This document shows positions 25,243-33,348 of a stretch of DNA of 64,000 nucleotides, in pieces. Numbering within the stretch: position 1 is the first letter of the stretch; each line of letters opens with the position of its first letter. The stretch is from Geovibrio thiophilus. Lineage in GTDB: Bacteria > Chrysiogenota > Deferribacteres > Deferribacterales > Geovibrionaceae. Position numbers and translations under genes: made by a program. The stretch spans positions 2,542,001 to 2,606,000 of the forward strand of contig NZ_CP035108.1 in assembly GCF_004087915.1 (NCBI RefSeq), given 5' to 3'. Under the pieces are notes generated by a model. It saw only the letters and a program-made list of their open reading frames with translations. It was not told where the DNA came from and searched no databases.

Positions 25243-25530
25243 AAATGACCCTTAAATGAAAATATGTTTGTATGTCTTGTCTTTATCTAGTATTGACTTT
25301 AGTATCGGGTGTTTCAAGATATTTATAACTGAACGCACATCTATTAAACGGTTGTACCGCACGACCGCCGCGGAACAAGGGCATTTCGCCTTCACGAAAA
25401 AAACAGGGTTAACATCTGGTAAAGCATAATATTGCGTCCATGTTTTATCCCGTTGATTTTTAGGGGCGGCTGCTTTAATATTTACTATTATTTAAGCAGT
25501 GATTTTTTACACAGGCGGAGCCGTTATTTT

Positions 25531-26313
25531 ATGAGCATCAATTTTGACAGACTTGTGGAAACCGTCCGTAAGCTCCGAAGCCCGGAGGGCTGCCCTTGGG
25601 ACAGAGAGCAGAACCTGTACTCCATAAAGGAACACTTTATGGAAGAAGCGTACGAGCTGCTGGACGCGCTTGACAATAAAGACATGGAAAACATCCGCGA
25701 GGAGCTGGGTGACATTGTATTTCATACGGTTTTTCACTCCGTAATGGCGGAGGATGAAAAACAGTTCAGCATTGACGATGTGCTGAAAGAGATAAACGAC
25801 AAGCTGATAAGACGCCATCCGCACGTATTCGGAACCGAAACGGTCAACGGCACTGAGGACGTGATCGTCAACTGGGACAAAATAAAGGCGGAGGAAAAGA
25901 AAAACCTCTCCCGTTCATTTTTTGACGGGATTCCCGTCTCCTTTCCACCTCTGCGCAGAGCAGAGAAGCTTCAGAAAAAAGCACGCAAGGTCGGTTTTGA
26001 CTGGGCAAACCTTGACGACTGCATGGGCAAAGTCAGGGAAGAGTTCGCTGAATTTGAAGAAGCTGTGAATGAAGGGGAAAAAGAGCACATAGAGCATGAA
26101 CTCGGTGATATACTGTTCGCCCTTGTGAATGTTTCCAGATTTCTGGATGTCAGCCCTGACGAAGCCTTGAGAAAATGCAACAAACGTTTCACCGCACGGT
26201 TTGAGTATATAGGCAGAAAACTTGCTGAAAAAGGTCTTTCCTATGAGGACGCCACTCTTGAGGAGATGGACGTGCTCTGGAATGAGGCAAAAACGGCGGA
26301 AAACAACATCTGA
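25531..26313 (+). CDS. mazG: Nucleoside triphosphate pyrophosphohydrolase MazG
   Basis: MazG hydrolyses NTPs to NMP and pyrophosphate. Start placed at ATG 25531 (MSINFDRLVETVRKLRSPEGCPWDREQ), with GGCGGAG upstream; a longer frame from 25432 adds a non-family leader. Two MazG units are present: the first with CPWDREQNLYSIKEHFMEEAYELLDAL and EELGDIVFHTVF (metal-binding acidic residues), the second with KVREEFAEFEEAVNEGEKEHIEHELGDILFALVNVSRFL. Length (260) is normal for full-length two-domain MazG. Confidence 0.95.
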   Translation: MSINFDRLVETVRKLRSPEGCPWDREQNLYSIKEHFMEEAYELLDALDNKDMENIREELGDIVFHTVFHSVMAEDEKQFSIDDVLKEINDKLIRRHPHVFGTETVNGTEDVIVNWDKIKAEEKKNLSRSFFDGIPVSFPPLRRAEKLQKKARKVGFDWANLDDCMGKVREEFAEFEEAVNEGEKEHIEHELGDILFALVNVSRFLDVSPDEALRKCNKRFTARFEYIGRKLAEKGLSYEDATLEEMDVLWNEAKTAENNI

Positions 26314-26345
26314 ATCAATCCCTTAATTTTTCGGCAGGTAGCTAA

Positions 26346-27449
26346 ATGAACAAAGAAGTCAGCACATTCCACGCAGGCAGATTCTTATTTAACGCAGGCG
26401 GCGGAGCAAACCGCTCGAAACTCGCGGAAGCGGAAGGAACGCTCTTCCTCGCAGGCAGACTGCCCGTATTCCCCGACACGGCAGGCGGCATATTCCTTAA
26501 CCTTGAGAAACGCGCTCTCTACGCCGCTTCCGAGCTTGCGGGGAACGCATTGAGCCTGTCTGAAACAGAAAGCATAGTCAACAGCGACGAATCGCTGTTC
26601 GGTGAAGACTCCCGCGCGGTGAGGCTGTTTAATTTCGGCAGGGCATACGCCGCCCTCTCAGCGCAGGAAAAATGCGAAAACTTCCTGATAGATGAAAACT
26701 TTATCACCTCTCTCAACTCCGTTCTCGAAAAAAAGCTCAGCAATGAGCCGGCTAACTACCGTAATCATCCCGTCAGCGCTTTTGAAAAGCAGTTTTCAAA
26801 ACCTTACAGCCCGCCGGAAACTAAGCTTGATATAAATCTTCTGATGAAGTCATTTTACGAATGGATAAACTCACCTGAAATTATCTCCTGCGGCATTGTG
26901 ACGAGAGCTTCACTCGCTCATCTCTGCCTTATCCGGATATACCCCTTCGCAGGGTCGTCCGAGGCTCTGGCGAGGCTGACGGAAAGCTTCGTTTACAAGG
27001 CGGCGGGAATAGGCTATGTGCCGTATCTGCTCAGCACCGTCTACAAAGAGTCAACGGATTATTTCCCTATCCTTGAGAGATACACCGAAACAGGCGACCC
27101 TTCGGAATTCATCGATTTCGTATGCGGTATAATTGTTGACAGTCTGGGCGAAATTCAAAAGAAAAGCTTGGACATAGTAGCGGAGGAAATGTTCGGAAGC
27201 TACATCCGCAGGCTGCTTGAGACAAAAGAAATAAGCGAGCGCCTGTCGGGACTGATAAACATACTGAAAAAACGGGGTTCCTTCCGTCAGAGCGAGCTCC
27301 AGCTGATGAAGGAGTTCACCGCACTCTACGGAGGAGTGAGCCGCACCACCGTGAGAAGGGATATTGTAAGGCTTTCCGAACTCGGACTGATAAAGGACAA
27401 AGGAAACGAAGAGTACACCCTCAATCGGGACATACTCTTCGGAAGATAA
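26346..27449 (+). CDS. Fic-fold protein with degenerate active site and C-terminal winged helix
   Basis: The 367-residue protein follows the Fic plan: an N-terminal helix ELAGNALSLSETE (residues 63-75) where active Fic proteins have the inhibitory S-x-x-x-E-G/N motif, a YRNHPV segment (138-143) like the family's G-x-Y-R turn, and the loop YPFAGSSEALAR (199-210) at the place of HPFxDGNGRxxR. Catalytic His is Tyr199, and the Asp, Asn, Gly and first Arg are gone, so it should not transfer AMP. The inhibitory Glu is also lost (Ala65). The C-terminal part (about 300-360, SRTTVRRDIVRLSELGLIKDKG) is a winged-helix DNA-binding domain. It may be a transcription regulator derived from Fic. Confidence 0.75.
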   Translation: MNKEVSTFHAGRFLFNAGGGANRSKLAEAEGTLFLAGRLPVFPDTAGGIFLNLEKRALYAASELAGNALSLSETESIVNSDESLFGEDSRAVRLFNFGRAYAALSAQEKCENFLIDENFITSLNSVLEKKLSNEPANYRNHPVSAFEKQFSKPYSPPETKLDINLLMKSFYEWINSPEIISCGIVTRASLAHLCLIRIYPFAGSSEALARLTESFVYKAAGIGYVPYLLSTVYKESTDYFPILERYTETGDPSEFIDFVCGIIVDSLGEIQKKSLDIVAEEMFGSYIRRLLETKEISERLSGLINILKKRGSFRQSELQLMKEFTALYGGVSRTTVRRDIVRLSELGLIKDKGNEEYTLNRDILFGR

Positions 27450-27453
27450 TTTT

Positions 27454-28176
27454 TTACGCCCTGAAAAACCCGAGGGCATTTGTCTGCGTGCCGTCCGACA
27501 CGGAAAAGACGCAGTCCGCGCCCTTTCGCTCTATTTTAACGAGAGCCTCCTTCGTGCCCAAAGGCAGTTCGTGGGAAAATTCTATGCAGAACTCGCTGAA
27601 ATCTTTCTTAGCGCCGTTTATCTCCGCAAAAGCCTGAAATATATATGCGGAGTAAACAGTGTTGTTCAGGTGGGAGTTGATGTCAAAATCGCTCAGACGT
27701 GTCTGTATCCGGCAGCTTTCAGCCGTTTCTGACGGTTTTTCCGGCTGCCAGTCCTCTATAGCCGTTCCGCTTGTCGTTTCATCCACAGGCTTGTAAGCCT
27801 CCGGTATCTCAGGCTCAATTTTAGCGGGGCGTTTCTTCGCCGTGTCAATGAACAGCCATACGGAAGAAGCGGTGCAGACCCTTTGTCCGTTCCTTGAAAG
27901 CTCATATTCCCTGAATCCACGGAAACGCTGCATGCCCCTTGACCATGTTTCGGTCTTCAGTGTGTCATACAGATTTATCCCGCTGTGCAGCCTGTAGGAA
28001 AGCCTGTGGAGCATCCAAAGCCTGTTCATTTCCATGTATTTCCCATGGGTAAATCCAACACTGTCCGAATGTTTTATAGCAGCTTCCTGAAAAATACGGA
28101 AAAGAGCATCCGGCAGAATATGTCCGTCCGTTCCTGCGTCATTAATTTTGATGGAGTCGGTTGTGCAGTATTTCAT
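27454..28176 (-). CDS. Acyl-ACP thioesterase family protein
   Basis: The 240-residue protein has two tandem hot-dog halves as in FatA/FatB-type thioesterases: DSIKINDAGTDGHILPDALFRIFQEAAIKHSDSVGF, the WSRGMQRFRGFREYELSRNGQRVCTASSVWLFID segment, and a second hot dog with TRLSDFDINSHLNNTVYSAYIFQAF containing the Asn/His residues used in catalysis (DINSHLNN). It would free fatty acids from acyl carrier protein. Start set at ATG 28176 (MKYCTTDS), with AAAGGTG 5 bases upstream, rather than 28227. It ends 4 bases from the end of the convergent Fic-like gene. Confidence 0.87.
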   Translation of the reverse strand: MKYCTTDSIKINDAGTDGHILPDALFRIFQEAAIKHSDSVGFTHGKYMEMNRLWMLHRLSYRLHSGINLYDTLKTETWSRGMQRFRGFREYELSRNGQRVCTASSVWLFIDTAKKRPAKIEPEIPEAYKPVDETTSGTAIEDWQPEKPSETAESCRIQTRLSDFDINSHLNNTVYSAYIFQAFAEINGAKKDFSEFCIEFSHELPLGTKEALVKIERKGADCVFSVSDGTQTNALGFFRA

Positions 28177-28313
28177 TTTTTCACCTTTGATAAAGCCTAT
28201 CATATTCCATATGAACATATTTTCCAAGTTTACAGTTCAGCGTACACCTCATTTTTTTGTTTGCCTGCTGACTATTTTTTGAGGTTCACATACGCCCTGA
28301 ACGTGAAAATTAC

Positions 28314-28342
28314 CTGAAAGCCTTAATTGAACAGGCTTTCAG
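28314..28342 (+). terminator. Hairpin upstream of the mraZ promoter
   Basis: CTGAAAGCC (28314-28322) pairs perfectly with GGCTTTCAG (28334-28342) around an 11-nt loop; a run of seven T follows at 28352-28358. It could shield the dcw promoter from upstream transcription. The T-run is offset by 9 bases, so termination is likely but not certain. Confidence 0.5.
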
Positions 28343-28366
28343 CCAGTAAAGTTTTTTTAATTTCCC

Positions 28367-28395
28367 TTGACGCATATATATGGTTCTGCTAAAGT
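28367..28395 (+). promoter_or_regulatory. Sigma-70 promoter of the dcw cluster (PmraZ)
   Basis: TTGACG (28367-28372), a 17-base spacer and TAAAGT (28390-28395) lie 56 bases before the mraZ start. The MraZ-box-like repeats begin at the last base of the -10 element, so MraZ binding would block initiation. Confidence 0.8.
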
Positions 28396-28440
28396 TTGGC
28401 ATGGTTTGGATCGATATGATCATAAATTGGTTTAATTTGG
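28395..28440 (+). promoter_or_regulatory. Putative MraZ operator (four TTTGG-type repeats)
   Basis: TTTGG at 28395 and 28405, ATTGG at 28426 and TTTGG at 28436 form two pairs, each with a 10-base period (5-base word, 5-base spacer); the pairs are 21 bases apart, two helical turns. E. coli MraZ binds TGGGN words separated by 5-base spacers upstream of its own gene, so position and spacing fit an autoregulatory operator although the word differs. Confidence 0.65.
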
Positions 28441-28450
28441 CATAAGAGAT

Positions 28451-28891
28451 ATGGGAAGCTTCAAAGGGAAATACGAACATAAAATCAGCGAGACGGGCAG
28501 AATAAGCGTTCCGTCCAAGTTCAGAGACATACTCCGCTCCAAGTATGAGAGTGATGATCTCGTTCTGCTCTCAATGGGAAGCCATCTCAGAGTCTACCCC
28601 GCCTCCGAGTGGGAAAAACAGGAAGCCCGCTGGGAACAGGAACAGGCGGGCAACCCCGAATTAAACGAATTTCTCCGCCGTCTGTACTCGATGATGGATG
28701 AATGCTCCATCGATAAAAACGGACGCATCGTAATAACACAGGACGTAAGAAAATATAACTCCCTCGAAGGGGACTGCATTATAAACGGCTTCCGCAACCG
28801 TATGGAAATATGGGACAGGGCGGCTTGGGAATCCGCAACGGGAGGCGAAAAGGTAGAAGCTCTGTTTGCCAAGTTCGCGGACAGCTTCTAA
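28451..28891 (+). CDS. mraZ: Transcriptional regulator MraZ
   Basis: MraZ (146 residues) has two SpoVT/AbrB-like swapped-hairpin domains: MGSFKGKYEHKISETGRISVPSKFRDIL and the second DECSIDKNGRIVITQDVRKYNSLEGDCIINGFRNRMEIWDR, with the conserved K/R-GR-I/V-PxxFR pattern in the first. It is a DNA-binding regulator of its own operon and heads the division and cell-wall cluster. The end is 12 bases before rsmH. Confidence 0.97.
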   Translation: MGSFKGKYEHKISETGRISVPSKFRDILRSKYESDDLVLLSMGSHLRVYPASEWEKQEARWEQEQAGNPELNEFLRRLYSMMDECSIDKNGRIVITQDVRKYNSLEGDCIINGFRNRMEIWDRAAWESATGGEKVEALFAKFADSF

Positions 28892-28903
28892 GGGGGACGG
28901 AAA

Positions 28904-29836
28904 ATGCACAAGCCCGTTCTGCTTAACGAGGTGCTCTCGTTTCTTCCCGCTAAGGAGGACGGAGTGCTTCTGGATCTCACCGGCGGCTTCGGCGGTCACT
29001 CCGCCGCCATGAACGAAAAGCTTAAGCCGGAAGCGAGACACATAATTCTGGACAGAGATCCGGAATCCGTGGACAGACTCAGGGAAAGATTTAAAGACCG
29101 TGCCAATGTGCAGGTTTTTCATAAAAACTTCGGAGACTTTGACGAAGTGCTCGATGAGCTGGGCATAGACAAGGTCGACGGAATACTGGCGGACTTCGGC
29201 GTTTCCACCATGCAGGTGAGAGACGGCGCAAGAGGCTTCTCCTTCCGTGAGGACGGTCCGCTGGATATGAGAATGGACAACTCAAAAGGCATAACCGCCG
29301 CCGAGGTTGTCAACACATTCTCAAGAGAGGAGATTTCCTCCATCATCGATAAGTACGGAGAGGAGCGTTTCGCGTGGAGAATCGCAGGGGCGATTGTAAA
29401 CGCCAGAGACGAAAAACCCTTCTCCACAACAAAAGAGCTTGCCGACACGGTGTTTAAGGCTGTTCCGGCAAAGTTCCACAAAAAAGGTTTTCATCCCGCC
29501 ACACAGACTTTTCAGGCGGTCAGGATATATGTTAACGGAGAGCTGGAGGAGATAGAATCCATGCTCTCCAAGCTTGAGGACAGGGTGCAGACGGGCGGAG
29601 CAGCTGCCTTTATTTCGTTTCACTCTCTGGAAGACAGACTGGTGAAAGAAAAATTCCGCTATTTTGAAAAAGAGTGCGTCTGCCCCATTGAACAGCTTAT
29701 ATGCCGCTGCGGGAAGAAAAGAACCTTCCGCCAGTTAACGAGAAAACCTCTGATTCCGTCGGAAGCCGAAGTGGCTGAAAATCCGTTAAGCAGAAGCGCG
29801 AAGCTCAGAGCAGCACAAAGGGTGTCATCCTCTTGA
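28904..29836 (+). CDS. rsmH: 16S rRNA (cytosine(1402)-N(4))-methyltransferase RsmH
   Basis: RsmH (310 residues; also MraW) methylates C1402 of 16S rRNA. Motifs: HKPVLLNEVLSFL, SAM loop DLTGGFGGHSAAM (usually D-x-T-x-G-x-GGHS), DRDPESVDRL, DGILADFGVSTMQVRDGARGFSFREDGPLDMRMD, and the C-terminal FISFHSLEDRLVKEKFRYFEKECVCPIEQLICRCGKKRTFRQLTRKPLIPSEAEVAENPLSRSAKLRAAQR. Length is normal and the ribosome binding site AAGGGGG lies 6 bases upstream. Confidence 0.98.
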   Translation: MHKPVLLNEVLSFLPAKEDGVLLDLTGGFGGHSAAMNEKLKPEARHIILDRDPESVDRLRERFKDRANVQVFHKNFGDFDEVLDELGIDKVDGILADFGVSTMQVRDGARGFSFREDGPLDMRMDNSKGITAAEVVNTFSREEISSIIDKYGEERFAWRIAGAIVNARDEKPFSTTKELADTVFKAVPAKFHKKGFHPATQTFQAVRIYVNGELEEIESMLSKLEDRVQTGGAAAFISFHSLEDRLVKEKFRYFEKECVCPIEQLICRCGKKRTFRQLTRKPLIPSEAEVAENPLSRSAKLRAAQRVSSS

Positions 29837-29850
29837 ATTTTAAAGAGGCA

Positions 29851-29885
29851 GGTTTCTCCGGACGGGGTACGCCGTCCGGGAAACC
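29851..29885 (+). promoter_or_regulatory. Stable hairpin between rsmH and ftsL
   Basis: GGTTT (29851-29855) pairs with AAACC (29881-29885), and CCGGACGG (29858-29865) with CCGTCCGG (29872-29879), with a small internal bulge. No T-run follows, so it is unlikely to be a terminator; it may be an RNA-processing or attenuation site within the dcw transcript. It contains neither conserved block of the dispersed repeat family. Confidence 0.55.
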
Positions 29886-29915
29886 TTAATAAATTAAACG
29901 CATGGGAAGGAACCT

Positions 29916-30227
29916 ATGAGAGCTAAAACGATTTACTGGGACAAGGCTTATGAATCAAACGGCGAAAACGCCCTCAGCACCGGAAAGGTTCTTTTATGGG
30001 CTTTGCTCGTTATTTCCGTTTTCCTCGTAGTTTACATGAGACACCTCTGCGTACGTGAGGGCTATGCCATAAGCAGGCTGGCGGCAGACCTGAACGAAAT
30101 GGAAATCCAGTACCAGCTCATGCAGGAAAAGCAGTCCGAAATGCGCGACACCGCAAGCCTCTACAAAATGGGGGAGAGCATGGGTCTCGTGCTGCCGGAC
30201 ATGGACAGGACATTTAATGTTCAGTGA
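29916..30227 (+). CDS. ftsL: FtsL-like cell division protein
   Basis: The 103-residue bitopic protein has a short cytoplasmic N-terminus, one membrane helix (about residues 24-42, VLLWALLVISVFLVVYM) and a periplasmic coiled coil (AISRLAADLNEMEIQYQLMQEKQSEMRD), ending with a beta-like tail. FtsL joins FtsQ and FtsB in the divisome and activates FtsWI. Sequence is poorly conserved in the family; the call rests on topology, size and place between rsmH and ftsI. It overlaps ftsI by 11 bases. Confidence 0.85.
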   Translation: MRAKTIYWDKAYESNGENALSTGKVLLWALLVISVFLVVYMRHLCVREGYAISRLAADLNEMEIQYQLMQEKQSEMRDTASLYKMGESMGLVLPDMDRTFNVQ

Positions 30228-31896
30228 AAGAAGCAGGATAAGATTTTTCATATATCTTTCCATAGTCCTCGGGGTGATAATCTCGGGGCGTCTTTTTTTT
30301 CTGCAAGTGGTTAAAGGCGACTTTTTCGCCGAAATCGCAGGCTCACAGGCGGAAAGCGAATACGCCGCCTTCAAAGGAAGGGGCACAATATACGACCGCA
30401 ACGGCAAGCCCCTTGCCGTAAACAAGAAAGTTGCTTCCCTTTATGTTTTCGCATCAAACCTCAAAAACAGAAGGGATTTCATAAACAGGCTGAACAAGGC
30501 GGGCGTAAAGCTTTCCAAAACCACCAGAACCAGACTCCTTAAAAACGAAGGCTTCGTCTGGGTTGAAAGGAATGTGAGCATAGGTCTCGCCAGAAAGGTT
30601 AAGCAGACTGTACCCGAAATAGAGTATACCCTGAACGAAAACAGGTTTTATCCCGAACGCCACCTCGCCGCTTCCATAATCGGCTTCACAGGAGTCGATA
30701 ATCAGGGGCTCTGGGGGCTTGAAAACAGATATGATGATGTGCTCAAGGGCGAAAAAATAAACCTTGTGACGCTCAAGGACAATAAGGGACACCTGATCCT
30801 TTTTGAGGACAACAAGGCTAAAACCCATGCGGAAAGCGCACTCTACGTCACAATAGACACTTATCTTCAGGGAACGGCGGAATACCTTCTCCGCAAGGGC
30901 GTGGAAGAGTTCAACGCAGAGCGCGGCATAGCCGTGGGGATAGATATAAAAACCGGCGGAATAGTATTCGCCGCATCGAGCGACAACTACGATCCGAACA
31001 ACTACAGTCGCTACAGTGATAAAACATGGAAAAACGATGTAACCACTTTCCTCTTTGAACCGGGCTCAATATACAAACCCGTTGCATTCTCCTACCTTCT
31101 GGAGAAGCAGGGGCTTGATCTTCAAAAAATGATCAACTGTGAAAACGGACATTTCCGCATTCACGGGCACACCGTCAGTGACGTAAAGCCGATGGGCATG
31201 GCAACGGCAAGGGAAGTGCTGGTAAAGTCCAGCAACATCGGGATGATAAAGCTTACCGACAAGGTTGACCGGAAGGATTTTTACGAATACATGCGAAACT
31301 CCGGCTTCGGACAGAAAACCGGAATAAGCGGAATAAGCGAAGAGGACGGGCTTCTGCGAAGCTACAAGCAATGGTCAGGACTATCCAGACCATCCCTGTC
31401 CATGGGGCAGGAGATACTTGTGACACCTCTTCAGATGGCAAGATTTTACGCCGCCGTGGCTAACGGCGGTTTTCTCGTTACCCCTTCCATAGTTGGGAAG
31501 GTTGAAAAAAACGGACGGAGCGAATCTCCGGAGCCGCAGAAAACACCCATTATGTCTGAGACCACCGCAAACACTCTGAGAGCTTTGCTCACAGATGTCG
31601 TCAAGGAAGGAACCGGACAGAAGGCTAAATCCGACTTCGTGGAGATAGCCGGCAAAACAGGCACGGGGCAGAAGTTTGATAAAGCCTCGGGAGCGTACAG
31701 CAGCAGGGAATATGTGGCGAGCTTCGCCGGATTTTATCCTGCGCAAAACCCGGGAGTAGCGATGGTGGTCGTTTACGACAGCCCTAAGCTCAGCATATAC
31801 GGCGGCTCAACGGCCGCAATAACCTTCAAAAGGCTTGCAGAGCTCACTTCGCTTTATCTCGGCTTACAGAGGAAAGATGTCGATGAAAGCATTTAA
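30217..31896 (+). CDS. ftsI: Peptidoglycan transpeptidase FtsI (PBP3)
   Basis: The 559-residue class B penicillin-binding protein has one N-terminal membrane helix (about 9-28), a pedestal domain beginning RGTIYDRNGKPLA (56-67), and a transpeptidase domain with Ser284-x-x-Lys287 (EPGSIYKP), Ser338-x-Asn340 (KSSN) and Lys480-Thr-Gly (AGKTGTGQ). It crosslinks septal peptidoglycan with FtsW. No PASTA domains are seen. It overlaps the start of murE by about 14 bases. Confidence 0.96.
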   Translation: MFSERSRIRFFIYLSIVLGVIISGRLFFLQVVKGDFFAEIAGSQAESEYAAFKGRGTIYDRNGKPLAVNKKVASLYVFASNLKNRRDFINRLNKAGVKLSKTTRTRLLKNEGFVWVERNVSIGLARKVKQTVPEIEYTLNENRFYPERHLAASIIGFTGVDNQGLWGLENRYDDVLKGEKINLVTLKDNKGHLILFEDNKAKTHAESALYVTIDTYLQGTAEYLLRKGVEEFNAERGIAVGIDIKTGGIVFAASSDNYDPNNYSRYSDKTWKNDVTTFLFEPGSIYKPVAFSYLLEKQGLDLQKMINCENGHFRIHGHTVSDVKPMGMATAREVLVKSSNIGMIKLTDKVDRKDFYEYMRNSGFGQKTGISGISEEDGLLRSYKQWSGLSRPSLSMGQEILVTPLQMARFYAAVANGGFLVTPSIVGKVEKNGRSESPEPQKTPIMSETTANTLRALLTDVVKEGTGQKAKSDFVEIAGKTGTGQKFDKASGAYSSREYVASFAGFYPAQNPGVAMVVVYDSPKLSIYGGSTAAITFKRLAELTSLYLGLQRKDVDESI

Positions 31897-33328
31897 CCTG
31901 TTTGACGGAATACCGATAACCGGCTTTGACGCCGATGTGGATTTTGAGACGGATGTTAAGGCGGTATGCTTCGACAGCAGAGATATAAAGGAAGGCTGTG
32001 TGTTCTTCGCATATGCCGGCTCCGCTTTTGACTCCCACAGTGTGGCGGAAAAGGTATACGAAACCGGCAAGGTGCTGTTCATAGCCGCCGAGAGAAAGCT
32101 TGAGAACATCCCCACGGTAATAGTGGAGGACGGACGCAAGGCGCTTGCGCTGGCATGCAGAAACTTCTTCGGCAAGCCTGACGTGAAGATGGAGAAGGTC
32201 GGCGTAACCGGAACAAACGGCAAGACGACTGTGACCTATCTGCTTGAATCCATAATGGCTGCGGCGGGCAAAAAACCCTTAAGAATGGGCACAACCGGAC
32301 ACAGATACGCAGGCAAGGACGTTCCTTCAAACGTTACCACGCCTTCATCATATGACTATTACAAAGTTCTGGCAGATGCCGCCGCTGACGGCTGTGACTC
32401 TCTGGCTGTGGAGGTTTCCTCCCACGCCCTTGACCAGCAGAGACTTTACGGAACCAAGTTTGATGTCGCCCTGTTTACCAATCTCTCGGGCGATCATCTG
32501 GATTACCACCACACAATGGAAGAGTATTTCACCGCCAAGCGCAGGCTGTTTCAGGAAGACTATGCAAATATAGCCGTGGTGAACATGGATAACGACTACG
32601 GCGCAAGACTTATAAAAGAGAAGAGCATAGACACCATCAAATACGGCATCAGCGAAAGAGCGGAAATCTCCGCTGAGGAGATAGCCTTCACGCTGAACGG
32701 CATAACAGCCAGAGTGCGCTACCCGGGCAACACATTTAACATAACCACAACCCTTGTGGGGCTGCACAACCTTGAGAACATACTCTCAGCCGTTTCCGCC
32801 GCAATTGCTCTCGGCGTAAATGACGAAGCCATAGCAAAAGGGATAGAGAGTCTGAAAAACGTGCCCGGCAGGCTGGAAAAGTTTGAAGTGAACGGAGCCT
32901 TCGTGTTCGTTGACTACGCCCACACGGACGATGCGCTGATAAACGTGCTTGAGGCGCTCACACCTTTTAAGAAGACGAAGATAACTACAATCTTCGGCTG
33001 CGGCGGAGACCGAGACAGAACAAAAAGACCGAGAATGGCAAAAGCAGCCGAAAACTACTCGGACGAAATAATAGTAACCAGCGACAACCCCAGAACGGAA
33101 AATCCTCAGCAGATTATTGAGGATATACTCAGAGGCTTTGTGAACGCGGAAAAGGTAGTTATCTGTCCTGACAGGGGCGAGGCTATAAAAACCGCTCTCT
33201 CAAAGGCGGAGCCGAACGACATAATCCTTATAGCCGGAAAAGGACATGAGGATTATATGGTTATAGGAAAAGAGAAAATTCATTTTGACGACAGGGAAGA
33301 AGTCAGAAAGTTCCTTAAACAGGATTAA
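31883..33328 (+). CDS. murE: UDP-MurNAc-tripeptide synthetase MurE (meso-diaminopimelate type)
   Basis: The 481-residue Mur ligase adds the third stem-peptide residue. Motifs are CFDSRDIKEGCVFFAYAG (N-domain), VTGTNGKTTVTYLLESI (ATP), TTPSSYDYY, LAVEVSSHALDQQR, FTNLSGDHLDYHHTMEEYF and the C-terminal TSDNPRTENPQQI. The DNPR motif marks meso-diaminopimelate as substrate. Start ATG 31883 (MKAFNLFDG) sits 9 bases after AGAGGA; an in-frame ATG at 31877 is also possible but too near the ribosome binding site. It overlaps the ftsI end. Confidence 0.95.
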   Translation: MKAFNLFDGIPITGFDADVDFETDVKAVCFDSRDIKEGCVFFAYAGSAFDSHSVAEKVYETGKVLFIAAERKLENIPTVIVEDGRKALALACRNFFGKPDVKMEKVGVTGTNGKTTVTYLLESIMAAAGKKPLRMGTTGHRYAGKDVPSNVTTPSSYDYYKVLADAAADGCDSLAVEVSSHALDQQRLYGTKFDVALFTNLSGDHLDYHHTMEEYFTAKRRLFQEDYANIAVVNMDNDYGARLIKEKSIDTIKYGISERAEISAEEIAFTLNGITARVRYPGNTFNITTTLVGLHNLENILSAVSAAIALGVNDEAIAKGIESLKNVPGRLEKFEVNGAFVFVDYAHTDDALINVLEALTPFKKTKITTIFGCGGDRDRTKRPRMAKAAENYSDEIIVTSDNPRTENPQQIIEDILRGFVNAEKVVICPDRGEAIKTALSKAEPNDIILIAGKGHEDYMVIGKEKIHFDDREEVRKFLKQD

Positions 33329-33348
33329 GACAGACCCGGAGGAAATGG

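Noticed and set aside
25432-25530. Longer mazG from 25432
   Set aside because: The added 33 residues are not like MazG, and the ATG at 25531 has a GGCGGAG upstream.
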